Counted from the first letter of the stretch, positions 1-6,874 are shown. The stretch is DNA of 9,183 bases from VBAS01 sp035318985 (GCA_035318985.1 DATHDP010000006.1:1-9183); one strand, 5' to 3'. Numbers and translations are program-made. The notes: generated from the letters alone by a model not told the origin.

Positions 1-609
1 AGCTTCTAATTCTTGTTTACGTGAAAATGGAAGCATGACACCAATAGTAGCGCCGGCACCATAAGCAGCTAAAAATAAGTTTTGAGTTTCGGTTGGTTTA
101 TTGGAAAGAGCGACGGCAAGTGCAACTTCACCTACCTGAGCTAATAATCCCTGGCTCATTCGCTGGTTACCATGCTGAAGAAGTGCATGCGATACTTCAT
201 GTCCCATTACTACAGCTAGTGCAGCTTCATTTTGTGTAATAGGTAGCAATCCAGTATACACGACTATTTTTCCTCCTGGCATACACCAGGCGTTAACTGC
301 TTTATCATCTACAAGATTATATTCCCAATGGAATCCATTTAGTTGATCACTCATACCATTTTGGGTATAATATTCTTGTACTGCCCGGGTAATTCGCTGG
401 CCTACTCTTCTTACCATTTCAGCATCACGATTATTAGATGCGCTGACAACTCTGCTTGTAGCTAAGAATTGTTGATATTGTTGGGTTCCCATTGCCTGCA
501 ATTCAGATTCAGGCAATAAAGTAAGCTGTGATTTATGTGTTAAGGGATTAGTACTGCATGCAACTATAAATGATGCAGCAATAAACAAGGTTGATAAAAG
601 CCTTTTCAT
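1..609 (-). CDS. M48-family zinc metalloprotease, lipoprotein (partial, C-terminus off the left edge)
   Basis: The open frame runs from the ATG at 609 to the window edge without a stop, giving 203 residues. The N-terminus is a lipoprotein signal: basic MKRLL, a hydrophobic stretch, then the lipobox IVAC with Cys18 as the likely lipidated residue, so the protein should be anchored in the cell envelope. The zinc-protease motif HEVSH is at residues 137-141 (ligands His137 and His141, catalytic Glu138). An SRxxE motif at 196-200 just before the edge supplies the expected third ligand, Glu200, of the M48 SRxxExxAD signature. The layout resembles envelope M48 lipoproteases of the LoiP/YggG kind, which act in outer-membrane protein quality control; the exact substrate is unknown here. 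The gene starts 70 bp downstream of plsY on the same strand. The family call is firm, the specific role is not. Confidence 0.92.
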   Translation of the reverse strand, partial: MKRLLSTLFIAASFIVACSTNPLTHKSQLTLLPESELQAMGTQQYQQFLATSRVVSASNNRDAEMVRRVGQRITRAVQEYYTQNGMSDQLNGFHWEYNLVDDKAVNAWCMPGGKIVVYTGLLPITQNEAALAVVMGHEVSHALLQHGNQRMSQGLLAQVGEVALAVALSNKPTETQNLFLAAYGAGATIGVMLPFSRKQELEA

Positions 610-641
610 AGTGTTTCGTTTTTATCACTAATTCAATGATT

Positions 642-669
642 ATACCAAAATAATCAGGTTAAACCCTGA
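642..669 (-). terminator. weak hairpin downstream of plsY (possible terminator)
   Basis: On the minus strand a 5-bp stem (TCAGG at 665-669 read in reverse, paired with 654-658) encloses a 6-nt loop and is followed by TTATTTTGG. The stem is short, so termination would be leaky and the M48 gene may be partly read through from plsY. This is a possibility, not a firm call. Confidence 0.3.
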
Positions 670-679
670 GAAATGAAAA

Positions 680-1351
680 TTAGAGTTTGTTGCTTCCAGA
701 CCCGCTGCGTCGGCGCTGTCTACGGCGATCCCTATGTTTAAGAATGGGAACCTTGCTTTCATTTCCCTGGAGAAGTCGTCCAATATTTTTTTGGTGTGTA
801 ATAAGGACCATCAGGGCAACAGCAATTGCGAAAATTCTATAGAGATCTTCTTTTTCATTGAAAATAACAAGAATAAAAATTGGAAACGCCAGGCTGGCAA
901 GTATTGAACTAAGTGAAACAAATCTTGTTAGATAGAGAACTAATAGAAAAACACCGACACAACATACGGCAACTATTGGCTGGATACCGAGTACCATCCC
1001 AAAAACAGTTGCAACTCCTTTTCCTCCTCTGAACTCAGCCCAAATGGGAAAAATATGACCCACTACAGCTGCCAGGCCGAGGCCGATCTGGAGATTGGTC
1101 ATTTGGGATTCATGATCAAGGTAATAAGGAATAAGATAAACAAGCTTAACTGCAATGATACCTTTCAACATATCAGCCAACATTACAAATGAACCCCAGT
1201 TCGGACCAAGTGTTCTGAATGTATTTGTTGCACCCGCATTACCACTTCCGTAGTCACGAATATCAATACCAAAAAAGTATTTACTGACCCAGACTGATGA
1301 GGGAATACTTCCAATAAGATATGCGAGAACGATCAATAGAAATTCGTTCAT
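680..1351 (-). CDS. plsY: acyl-phosphate:glycerol-3-phosphate acyltransferase PlsY
   Basis: A 223-residue integral membrane protein that transfers the acyl group of acyl-phosphate to glycerol-3-phosphate, giving lysophosphatidic acid, the first step of phospholipid synthesis; it works with PlsX, which is not in this window. The three cytosolic family motifs are visible: SGNAGATN at 36-43, GGKGVAT at 109-115, and the HQKNIGRLLQGNE block at 186-198. Hydrophobic segments lie at about 4-20, 52-76, 88-105, 116-140, 146-164 and 171-185, as expected for a multi-pass fold. The ATG at 1351 gives a canonical N-terminus (NEFLLIVLAYLIGSIP). The C-terminus carries an unusual arginine-rich tail, residues 205-216 (KHRDRRRQRRRS), followed by SGSGSNKL. 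A perfect -7 element lies upstream at 1376-1383, suggesting its own promoter. Confidence 0.97.
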   Translation of the reverse strand: MNEFLLIVLAYLIGSIPSSVWVSKYFFGIDIRDYGSGNAGATNTFRTLGPNWGSFVMLADMLKGIIAVKLVYLIPYYLDHESQMTNLQIGLGLAAVVGHIFPIWAEFRGGKGVATVFGMVLGIQPIVAVCCVGVFLLVLYLTRFVSLSSILASLAFPIFILVIFNEKEDLYRIFAIAVALMVLITHQKNIGRLLQGNESKVPILKHRDRRRQRRRSGSGSNKL

Positions 1352-1375
1352 GGAGACTTTGTTAAAGTTGGACTA

Positions 1376-1383
1376 CAAAGATA
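1376..1383 (-). promoter_or_regulatory. predicted plsY promoter, -7 element TATCTTTG
   Basis: The minus strand reads TATCTTTG, a perfect match to the Bacteroidota -7 consensus TAnnTTTG, 24 bp before the plsY ATG. There is no good TTTG at the -33 spacing; the nearest is TTATG around 1400-1404. A small inverted repeat, ACTTT-GTT-AAAGT at 1356-1368, sits between this element and the start codon and would fall in the very short leader. The element match is seen in sequence; promoter function is inferred. Confidence 0.55.
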
Positions 1384-1432
1384 ATAGAAACAGTAGAGAC
1401 ATAACATTAAATTAATACACTATCAGGCATAC

Positions 1433-2245
1433 TTAATTATCGAATTGGAGGGCTATCCAATTGTTCCGGATCAATTCTTTTTTAAGGTTTAAGCGTAATT
1501 CGGTAGCAATACTTAGTATTTCATCTTTATCCTCATTGAGTAGTCCACTTAGTAAAATTTGACCACCTTTATTTAATAGTTCTGAAAGTACAGGCAGGTT
1601 CTCAACTATTACGTTTTTATTAATGTTAGCAAGGATGATATCGAATCTAATTTCAGATACCGCATTTGAAGCTTTTCTTAAATTTATTTTGCTGCAGTTG
1701 TTTTTTTTAAAATTTTCGCCTGCATTTGAAATACTCCAATCATCATTATCTATTGCATCGATATTTTTAGCTCCTTCTTTTTCAGCAAGTATTGCAAGTA
1801 TGCCTGTGCCGGAGCCGAAATCAAGAACTGATCTCCCATTAAGATCGAGTTCTTTCATTAGTTCGATCATCATGTAAGTTGTGGCATGATGACCTGTACC
1901 GAAACTCATTTTCGGAGTAATAACAATTTCAAATTTTGTAGTTGTAATTGGTTTATGAAAATCCGCACGGATAGCCACATAATCATTTACTATCACCGGT
2001 TCAAAATTTGATTCCCACACCTGGTTCCAGTTTGTTTCAGCAATTTTTTCTTTTGAATACGGAGTTTGATATTTAAAAGAGATCTCATTTAATATAACAG
2101 TATTAAAGCTTTTACTATTAATAAAAGCATCAAGGCTAGAATCCTTTTCTTCAAATCCTTCATAACCCGCATCAGCAAGTTGAGCGATCAAAATTTCCCT
2201 TTGTTCTGGTTGCAAATCGGCAAATGTGATCTTGATATATTCCAT
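1433..2245 (-). CDS. prmA: ribosomal protein L11 methyltransferase PrmA
   Basis: A 270-residue class I SAM-dependent methyltransferase that methylates lysines and the N-terminus of ribosomal protein L11. The N-terminal substrate-recognition domain covers about residues 1-70, followed by the linker motif NWNQVWESNFEPV (72-84). The catalytic domain shows GTGHHATT at 116-123, the SAM-binding glycine loop DFGSGTG at 142-148, the acidic end of the second strand (DNDD, 166-169) and an NIN motif at 207-209 in the place of the usual post-motif catalytic segment. Length is slightly short of the approximately 290 residues of the proteobacterial enzyme, as is common in Bacteroidota. The ATG at 2245 directly follows a promoter-like element, and no Shine-Dalgarno sequence is visible. 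It lies between pnp and plsY on the same strand. Confidence 0.96.
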   Translation of the reverse strand: MEYIKITFADLQPEQREILIAQLADAGYEGFEEKDSSLDAFINSKSFNTVILNEISFKYQTPYSKEKIAETNWNQVWESNFEPVIVNDYVAIRADFHKPITTTKFEIVITPKMSFGTGHHATTYMMIELMKELDLNGRSVLDFGSGTGILAILAEKEGAKNIDAIDNDDWSISNAGENFKKNNCSKINLRKASNAVSEIRFDIILANINKNVIVENLPVLSELLNKGGQILLSGLLNEDKDEILSIATELRLNLKKELIRNNWIALQFDN

Positions 2246-2252
2246 TTCAATG

Positions 2253-2285
2253 CAAAATTAAAAACCCTGTCTCGCTTTAAGCAAA
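2253..2285 (-). promoter_or_regulatory. predicted prmA promoter overlapping the pnp terminator
   Basis: The minus strand carries TAATTTTG (2253-2260), a perfect TAnnTTTG -7 element, with a TTTG at 2282-2285 separated by 21 bp, within the spacing reported for Bacteroidota promoters. Only 7 bp lie between the -7 element and the prmA ATG, so the predicted transcript would be leaderless or nearly so. The -33 element lies inside the pnp terminator hairpin. This is a sequence-based prediction only. Confidence 0.5.
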
Positions 2286-2293
2286 ACAGGGTT
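2258..2293 (-). terminator. Rho-independent terminator after pnp
   Basis: On the minus strand AACCCTGT (2286-2293) pairs perfectly with ACAGGGTT (2263-2270), with a smaller nested GCTT/AAGC stem in the loop, followed by a T-rich run (GGGTTTTTAATTTT). It begins 21 bp after the pnp stop codon and should end the pnp transcript before prmA. Confidence 0.8.
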
Positions 2294-2314
2294 AAGCTAT
2301 TTTCCTGTCAATAA

Positions 2315-4477
2315 TTAATTTTCTGCAGGTCTATCTTGTCTTTCAGGTTTTGCGATCAATGCTTTTCTTGAAAGCTTGAACTTGCCTGATTTTGGATCAG
2401 TACCGATCAGTTTCACTTTTATCACATCACCCTCATTCAATACTCCATCAAGTGTTTCAAGACGTTTCCAGCTTACTTCACTTATATGTACCAAACCTTG
2501 CTTGCCTGGTAAAAATTCAACAAATGCTCCGAAAGGCATAATTGATTTTACGGTGGCTTCATATACATCACCAACAACTGGAACTGCAACAATACCTTTG
2601 ATCCATGCTTCTGCCTTCTCTACTCCTTCTTTATTTACACCGAAGACACTTATCTCACCCATATTATTTACTTCTTCAATATTGATAGTAGTACCGGTAA
2701 CTCTTTGCATCTCCTGTATCACTTTACCACCTGGCCCGATAACTGCTCCAATGAATTCTCTTTCGATGAACATCTTCACCATTCTTGGTGAATGTGGTTT
2801 TACTTCGCTTCTTGCTTCAGGCATACACTTGTACATTGCATCAAGAATATGTAATCTTCCACGACGTGCCTGTTCTAATGCCTGCATCATCACTTCCATT
2901 TTCAAACCATCAACTTTTATATCCATCTGTACACCGCAAATACCATCACGGGTACCAGTTACTTTAAAATCCATATCACCTAAATGATCTTCATCGCCAA
3001 GGATATCGCTAAGAACGGCATATTTATCATCTTTGGTAATTAATCCCATTGCAATTCCACTCACATGTTTTGGAAAAGGAATTCCTGAATCCATTAATGC
3101 TAGCGAACCTGCGCAAACTGTCGCCATTGATGAAGAACCATTTGATTCCAGGATATCACTCACAACACGTACTGTGTAAGCGAAATTCTCACTTGGCATC
3201 ATTTGTTTCAGCGAACGCATTGCAAGATTCCCATGTCCAACTTCTCTTCTGCCCGGCCCTCTCATCATCTTTACTTCACCAGTTGAGAAAGGAGGAAAAT
3301 TATAGTGTAAGAAAAATTTTGAATCAAAAGATTTTGCTGCACTCTCCACCAATAGTTCATCTAATGGTGTTCCTAAAGTAACGGTAGTAAGAGATTGAGT
3401 TTCGCCTCTTGTAAATAATGCTGCTCCATGTGGTGAAGGCAATACATCTACTTCCATATCCAATGCACGGATGTCTTCAAGACCACGGCCATCCAAACGA
3501 ACTTTCTCATCGAGGATCATATCACGAACTACATAATACTGCAGATCGCCATAATATGCACTTACTTGTTTTTTTGTTTTACCAGGCATTTCTTCACCTT
3601 CAGGAAGATTCAAACCAGCTTTGATATGTTCCATCAACTCATCCTTCACTGCTGAAAATCTATCACTTCTTTCTGCCTTGTTTAATTTGGCTTTTGAAAT
3701 TTCATATACTTTTTGTTTTGCAAAAGCATTTACTTTTTCACGAAGAGTATCATCATGCTCAGGTTTCTTGTAGTCTCTTTTACCTTTCACACCAACCATA
3801 TCACGCAATTCTTCCTGTGCTTTTATCTGGATACGAATTGCATCATGTGCAATTTCCAAAGCTTTTATCAGATCAGCCTCACTGCATTCCTGTGCTTCAC
3901 CTTCCACCATCATCAGGTTTTTATCAGTAGCAGCAATTATGAATTCAAGATCTGATTCTTCCAATTCAGCACGGTTAGGATTTACTATAAATTCACCATT
4001 CACTCTTGCTACACGAACTTCAGAGATAATTTCTTTAATCGGAATATCTGAAACTGCCAATGCAGCCGATGCAGCTAAACAAACCATTGCATCAGGCAAT
4101 ATTTGTTCGTCGCTGGAGATAAGTGATACCAGCACCTGCACCTCGCATAAATAATCTTCCGGGAACAATGGACGCAAAGCACGGTCAACGAGTCTTGATG
4201 TCAGTATTTCATAATCATTCAATCTTGCTTCACGTTTAAAGAAAGAACCCGGAATACGTCCTGCAGAAGCAAATTTTTCCTGGTAATCCACTGACAATGG
4301 AAAAAAATCCTGCCCCTCTTTCGGGTCTTTATTTGCTACTACTGTTGCCAGCAGCATGCAATTACCAATGCTTACGGTTACTGCACCGTCAGCCTGGCGG
4401 GCAAGTCGCCCTGTTTCTATGGTAACCATACGGCCACCGCCTATATCAAATGTTTTACGAATAGGTTGTTGTAACAT
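2315..4477 (-). CDS. pnp: polynucleotide phosphorylase (PNPase)
   Basis: A 720-residue phosphorolytic 3'-to-5' exoribonuclease that degrades mRNA to nucleoside diphosphates and acts in RNA turnover as a trimeric ring. Domain order is complete: first RNase PH domain (about 10-145, with FFKREAR at 79-85), all-helical linker domain (about 150-235), and second RNase PH domain (about 330-560). The second RNase PH domain includes GDEDHLGDMDFK at 494-505, where Asp497, Asp503 and Lys505 correspond to the catalytic D486, D492 and K494 of the E. coli enzyme. Then come a KH domain (about 565-625, GPGG loop at 581-584) and an S1 domain (about 635-705, with FGAFVEF and GLVHISE). The length matches the family. 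It lies downstream of rpsO, the widely conserved rpsO-pnp order, but with a terminator and 208 bp between them. The ATG at 4477 gives a normal N-terminus; no Shine-Dalgarno sequence is seen. Confidence 0.99.
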   Translation of the reverse strand: MLQQPIRKTFDIGGGRMVTIETGRLARQADGAVTVSIGNCMLLATVVANKDPKEGQDFFPLSVDYQEKFASAGRIPGSFFKREARLNDYEILTSRLVDRALRPLFPEDYLCEVQVLVSLISSDEQILPDAMVCLAASAALAVSDIPIKEIISEVRVARVNGEFIVNPNRAELEESDLEFIIAATDKNLMMVEGEAQECSEADLIKALEIAHDAIRIQIKAQEELRDMVGVKGKRDYKKPEHDDTLREKVNAFAKQKVYEISKAKLNKAERSDRFSAVKDELMEHIKAGLNLPEGEEMPGKTKKQVSAYYGDLQYYVVRDMILDEKVRLDGRGLEDIRALDMEVDVLPSPHGAALFTRGETQSLTTVTLGTPLDELLVESAAKSFDSKFFLHYNFPPFSTGEVKMMRGPGRREVGHGNLAMRSLKQMMPSENFAYTVRVVSDILESNGSSSMATVCAGSLALMDSGIPFPKHVSGIAMGLITKDDKYAVLSDILGDEDHLGDMDFKVTGTRDGICGVQMDIKVDGLKMEVMMQALEQARRGRLHILDAMYKCMPEARSEVKPHSPRMVKMFIEREFIGAVIGPGGKVIQEMQRVTGTTINIEEVNNMGEISVFGVNKEGVEKAEAWIKGIVAVPVVGDVYEATVKSIMPFGAFVEFLPGKQGLVHISEVSWKRLETLDGVLNEGDVIKVKLIGTDPKSGKFKLSRKALIAKPERQDRPAEN

Positions 4478-4562
4478 TTCTAAAAATTTATGGTTTGTGG
4501 TTTATTACCAGCAAACTCATGTGAGGAATTTATGTACCCGGCTTATTGTTACTATTTAGCTT

Positions 4563-4576
4563 CCGTTGCGTCGCAC
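4563..4576 (-). other. GC-rich motif in the rpsO-pnp intergenic region
   Basis: The 173 bp between the rpsO terminator and the pnp ATG is mostly AT-rich, but contains GTGCGACGCAACGG on the minus strand, with an inner near-palindrome TGCG/CGCA. There is no ORF or tRNA here, and no perfect -7 element; the closest is TGAGTTTG at 4512-4519. It may be a leader element of pnp or one copy of a dispersed intergenic repeat. One copy alone cannot decide this. Confidence 0.35.
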
Positions 4577-4651
4577 TCTTGTACGTTCTTATCGCTATTC
4601 AGCAAAATTGAAAAGCAAGAAAGAAAAAAGAAATGCAAACTCTCAGAAACT

Positions 4652-4673
4652 AAAAGTCCCGCCTCAGGCGGGA
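4652..4673 (-). terminator. strong Rho-independent terminator after rpsO
   Basis: On the minus strand TCCCGCC (4667-4673) and GGCGGGA (4657-4663) form a perfect 7-bp GC-rich stem with a 3-nt loop, followed by CTTTT. It starts 12 bp past the rpsO stop codon and should separate most rpsO transcription from pnp. Confidence 0.85.
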
Positions 4674-4685
4674 TTAGGAGCCGGA

Positions 4686-4955
4686 TTATTTTCTGATACC
4701 GAGTTTTTCAATCAGCTGGCGATAACCTGTAAGGTCATGTTTCTGAAGATAGTTAAGCAAACGCTTACGTTTACCAACCAGTGTCATCAGGCCACGGTGA
4801 GTTGAAAAATCCTTTTTGTTTGTTTGAAGATGTGAGGCGATCTGGCTCATCCGCTCAGTTAATAAAGCGATCTGACCTTCGATTGATCCTGTGTTTGATT
4901 CTTTTCCGCCATATTGAGCGATGACGGTCGATTTTTTTTCTTTTGTTAAAGGCAT
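4686..4955 (-). CDS. rpsO: 30S ribosomal protein S15
   Basis: At 89 residues, this is exactly the usual S15 length. It binds 16S rRNA in the central domain and starts platform assembly. Family hallmarks are visible in order: TGSIEGQIALLTERM (22-36), the conserved His42 in SHLQ, KKDFSTHRGLM (47-57) and VGKRKRLLNYL (60-70), ending in the typical IEKLGIRK. The ATG at 4955 follows a Bacteroidota-type promoter by about 50 bp. The early codons contain an uninterrupted run of eight A (complement of 4932-4939) across Lys7-Lys8. It is followed by a strong terminator and then pnp, and is divergent from miaE. Confidence 0.99.
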   Translation of the reverse strand: MPLTKEKKSTVIAQYGGKESNTGSIEGQIALLTERMSQIASHLQTNKKDFSTHRGLMTLVGKRKRLLNYLQKHDLTGYRQLIEKLGIRK

Positions 4956-4974
4956 CTGTTTATTTTTTTAATTT

Positions 4975-4995
4975 CATCCGATTTTACATCCGATT
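4975..4995 (-). repeat. tandem 9-bp direct repeat in the rpsO leader
   Basis: The minus strand contains AATCGGATG twice, at 4987-4995 and 4975-4983, in 12-bp register. It lies between the predicted rpsO start of transcription and the start codon, so it is part of the mRNA leader if the promoter call is right. S15 represses its own translation in several bacteria, but no such structure is demonstrated here. Confidence 0.45.
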
Positions 4996-5006
4996 ATTTG
5001 TGGCGG

Positions 5007-5037
5007 CAAAGGTAAGGCTCACAGGCATATCAACAAA
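5007..5037 (-). promoter_or_regulatory. predicted rpsO promoter (TTTG-N19-TACCTTTG)
   Basis: The minus strand has TTTG at 5034-5037, a 19-bp spacer, and TACCTTTG at 5007-5014, matching both the -33 and -7 elements of the Bacteroidota housekeeping promoter. The predicted start of transcription near 5000 leaves a leader of about 45 nt. This is the best-matching promoter in the window, as expected for a ribosomal protein gene. Confidence 0.75.
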
Positions 5038-5057
5038 GAAATCAGCCATTTTTGATT

Positions 5058-5065
5058 TAGCTTTG
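5058..5065 (+). promoter_or_regulatory. predicted miaE promoter, -7 element TAGCTTTG
   Basis: TAGCTTTG is a perfect TAnnTTTG match 21 bp before the ATG at 5087. No good TTTG is seen at the -33 distance. Its position supports the 5087 start, because an upstream start near 4943 would place the promoter inside the coding region. Confidence 0.5.
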
Positions 5066-5086
5066 AACCCTCTAATTTATCCACTG

Positions 5087-5704
5087 ATGTTAGAAGAACA
5101 ATTATCTGAAGATACCCGAAATATCCTTGGTCTTCAACTGCCTACGGATCCCCGCTGGGTTGACCTGGCCGGGAAATCCATAGAAGAAATTTTAACCGAC
5201 CATGCCTACTGTGAGCAAAAAGCGGCTACCACTTGCATCTCGCTTATTCAACGATACAGCGAAAGGGAAAAACTGGTAAAAGAGTTAGCTCCGATCGTTA
5301 CCGAAGAATGGGGACATTTTAGACTCGTGTTGCAAGAGTTAGAAAAGAGGAATTTGAAACTTGGGAAGCAACGAAAAGATGAATATGTAAACAAACTCAT
5401 CGATTTTCAGAAACAAGGCGGTAGTGTGGAAAGCCGTATGCTGGATCAATTATTAACTATGGCGCTGATCGAAGCCAGGAGTTGTGAACGTTTCAAAAGA
5501 TTGAGTGAAGGATTAAATGATGAATATCTGCGCAATTTTTATCGCCGCTTTATGGAAAGCGAAGCCGGGCATTACACATTGTTTATTGAACTCTCAGAAA
5601 CTTATATCGACAAAGAAAAAGTAAGAAAGCGTTGGGCTGAATGGCTGAAATATGAAGCCGGTGTTATTAATGATCTTGAAGTAAGAGGTGATAGAATTCA
5701 TTGA
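5087..5704 (+). CDS. miaE: tRNA 2-methylthio-N6-isopentenyladenosine-37 hydroxylase (MiaE-like)
   Basis: A 205-residue ferritin-like diiron monooxygenase. MiaE hydroxylates the isopentenyl group of ms2i6A at position 37 of tRNAs reading UNN codons, using O2, after MiaA and MiaB have acted. The N-terminal block LGLQLPTDPRWVDL and HAYCEQKAA are typical of the family. The four-helix diiron ligands are Glu43 (CEQKAA), Glu74 and His77 (EEWGH), a Glu in IEARSCERF (Glu129 or Glu134) and Glu159 with His162 (ESEAGH). The frame stays open upstream to a TTG at 4943, but those 48 codons overlap the rpsO start and both promoters and do not look like the family. The ATG at 5087 is therefore preferred. Its stop codon directly abuts that of galK. 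Confidence 0.9.
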   Translation: MLEEQLSEDTRNILGLQLPTDPRWVDLAGKSIEEILTDHAYCEQKAATTCISLIQRYSEREKLVKELAPIVTEEWGHFRLVLQELEKRNLKLGKQRKDEYVNKLIDFQKQGGSVESRMLDQLLTMALIEARSCERFKRLSEGLNDEYLRNFYRRFMESEAGHYTLFIELSETYIDKEKVRKRWAEWLKYEAGVINDLEVRGDRIH

Positions 5705-6874
5705 TCAGCCAAACTCTTTCTTTAATTCCCCTACTCCATCGCCGATCTCTGAAGCAAATACATCAGGCTTATAACCGATCTTCTCTTCATAATATGCATT
5801 GATCTTAGAAGAAAAATCTTCAAACTTATTTTTCTTTACCAAAGCAATAGCACACCCTCCAAAACCTGCACCAGTCATTCTTGCACCTATACAACCTTCA
5901 TAAGTTTTACAAAACTCAACAATGGTGTCCAATTCTTTTCCGCTTACTTCATACCAATCTTTTAAGGATTGATGTGATGCATACATGAGTTTACCAAAAG
6001 TTACCAGGTCATTTGCTTTCAAAGCATCTTTTGCCTCTCCTACCCTGAAGTTTTCACTGATCACATGCAATGCTCTTTTATCCAATATAGGATCATTGAT
6101 AAGATGACGATGATCTTCGAAAGTTTTGAGATCTATATCGCAAAGATGCGTTACGTCTAATTCTTTCTTCAGTGCTTTTAACGCTTTACCACATTCCGTA
6201 AATCGTTCATTGTATTTTGAATCAGCAAGTGTTCTTTGTTTATTGCTATTGATGATCGCCAAAATATAGTCACCAATTTCAAAAGGAATGTATTCATAGT
6301 CCAGTATATCGCAGTCGAGCAGAATAGCATTATTTTTTTTACCCATTGCTACAGCAAACTGATCCATTATTCCTGAATTGACACCGATAAATTTATTCTC
6401 CACTTTTTTGCCCATCAATGCCAATTCTTTTCCGGGAATATTTAATCCAAATAATTTACTTAATGCAAAGCCTGTTAATACTTCAATAGATGCTGATGAC
6501 GACAGTCCGGCACCAATGGGCAGGTTGCCATAAAACAACATATCTAAGCCGGAGATATGGTCTCCTTCCTGTACAATTTCATTGATCATACCCAAAGGGT
6601 AATTGAACCAATCTTTACCTGTTTTAGAATACGAATCCTGGAGATGAAAATCTGCTTTTTCAGGAAAGTTGAGGGAACTAAATCGCAGTAGCTTGTTATT
6701 GTTTTTTGAAACAAGCAGCCATGTTCCTAATGATATAGCACAAGGCATTACTTTACCACCATTATAGTCTATATGCTCACCGATCAGGTTCACCCGGCCG
6801 GGGCAAAAGAAAATATGATCCGGGGTCTTTCCGAATTGTGATGAAAATTCTTTTATTATTGCATCTGTATCCAT
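5705..6874 (-). CDS. galK: galactokinase
   Basis: A GHMP-family sugar kinase that phosphorylates alpha-D-galactose to galactose-1-phosphate, the entry step of the Leloir pathway. From the ATG at 6874 it is 389 residues, the normal length. Visible motifs are the galactokinase signature GRVNLIGEHIDYN (26-38, with the transition-state Arg27), the ATP-binding loop PIGAGLSSSAS (119-129), the catalytic Asp171 in GIMDQF, and the C-terminal GARMTGAGFGGCAIAL (330-345). An upstream in-frame TTG at 6898 would add 8 residues (MNRHNQSA) but would overlap galM; the ATG is preferred because the N-terminal DAIIKEF helix begins right after it. It is divergent from galM with 12 bp between starts, and convergent with miaE with no gap. 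No clear promoter could be assigned. Confidence 0.97.
   Translation of the reverse strand: MDTDAIIKEFSSQFGKTPDHIFFCPGRVNLIGEHIDYNGGKVMPCAISLGTWLLVSKNNNKLLRFSSLNFPEKADFHLQDSYSKTGKDWFNYPLGMINEIVQEGDHISGLDMLFYGNLPIGAGLSSSASIEVLTGFALSKLFGLNIPGKELALMGKKVENKFIGVNSGIMDQFAVAMGKKNNAILLDCDILDYEYIPFEIGDYILAIINSNKQRTLADSKYNERFTECGKALKALKKELDVTHLCDIDLKTFEDHRHLINDPILDKRALHVISENFRVGEAKDALKANDLVTFGKLMYASHQSLKDWYEVSGKELDTIVEFCKTYEGCIGARMTGAGFGGCAIALVKKNKFEDFSSKINAYYEEKIGYKPDVFASEIGDGVGELKKEFG

Noticed and set aside
639..653. TATAAT and TTATTTTG strings on the minus strand upstream of the M48 gene, as a possible promoter
   Set aside because: TATAAT is not the Bacteroidota housekeeping element, TTATTTTG has one mismatch to TAnnTTTG, and no -33 partner is found at a suitable distance.
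1623..1877. 84-codon plus-strand frame inside prmA
   Set aside because: It is antisense to the SAM-binding region of prmA, which is well supported; no start signal or family similarity.
2376..2987. 203-codon open frame on the plus strand, antisense to pnp, plus several smaller ones between 2785 and 4154
   Set aside because: They lie wholly inside the unmistakable pnp gene, match no family I recognise, and have the low-complexity Ser/Thr/His/Leu-rich composition of antisense shadow frames.
4490..4805. Plus-strand frames of 67-79 codons across the rpsO-pnp gap
   Set aside because: They run through the rpsO terminator hairpin and into rpsO antisense, have no promoter or family similarity, and overlap each other in different frames.
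4943..5086. 48-codon N-terminal extension of the miaE frame from a TTG at 4943
   Set aside because: It overlaps the rpsO start and covers both the rpsO promoter and the miaE -7 element. Family similarity starts only after the ATG at 5087, so this is open frame by chance.
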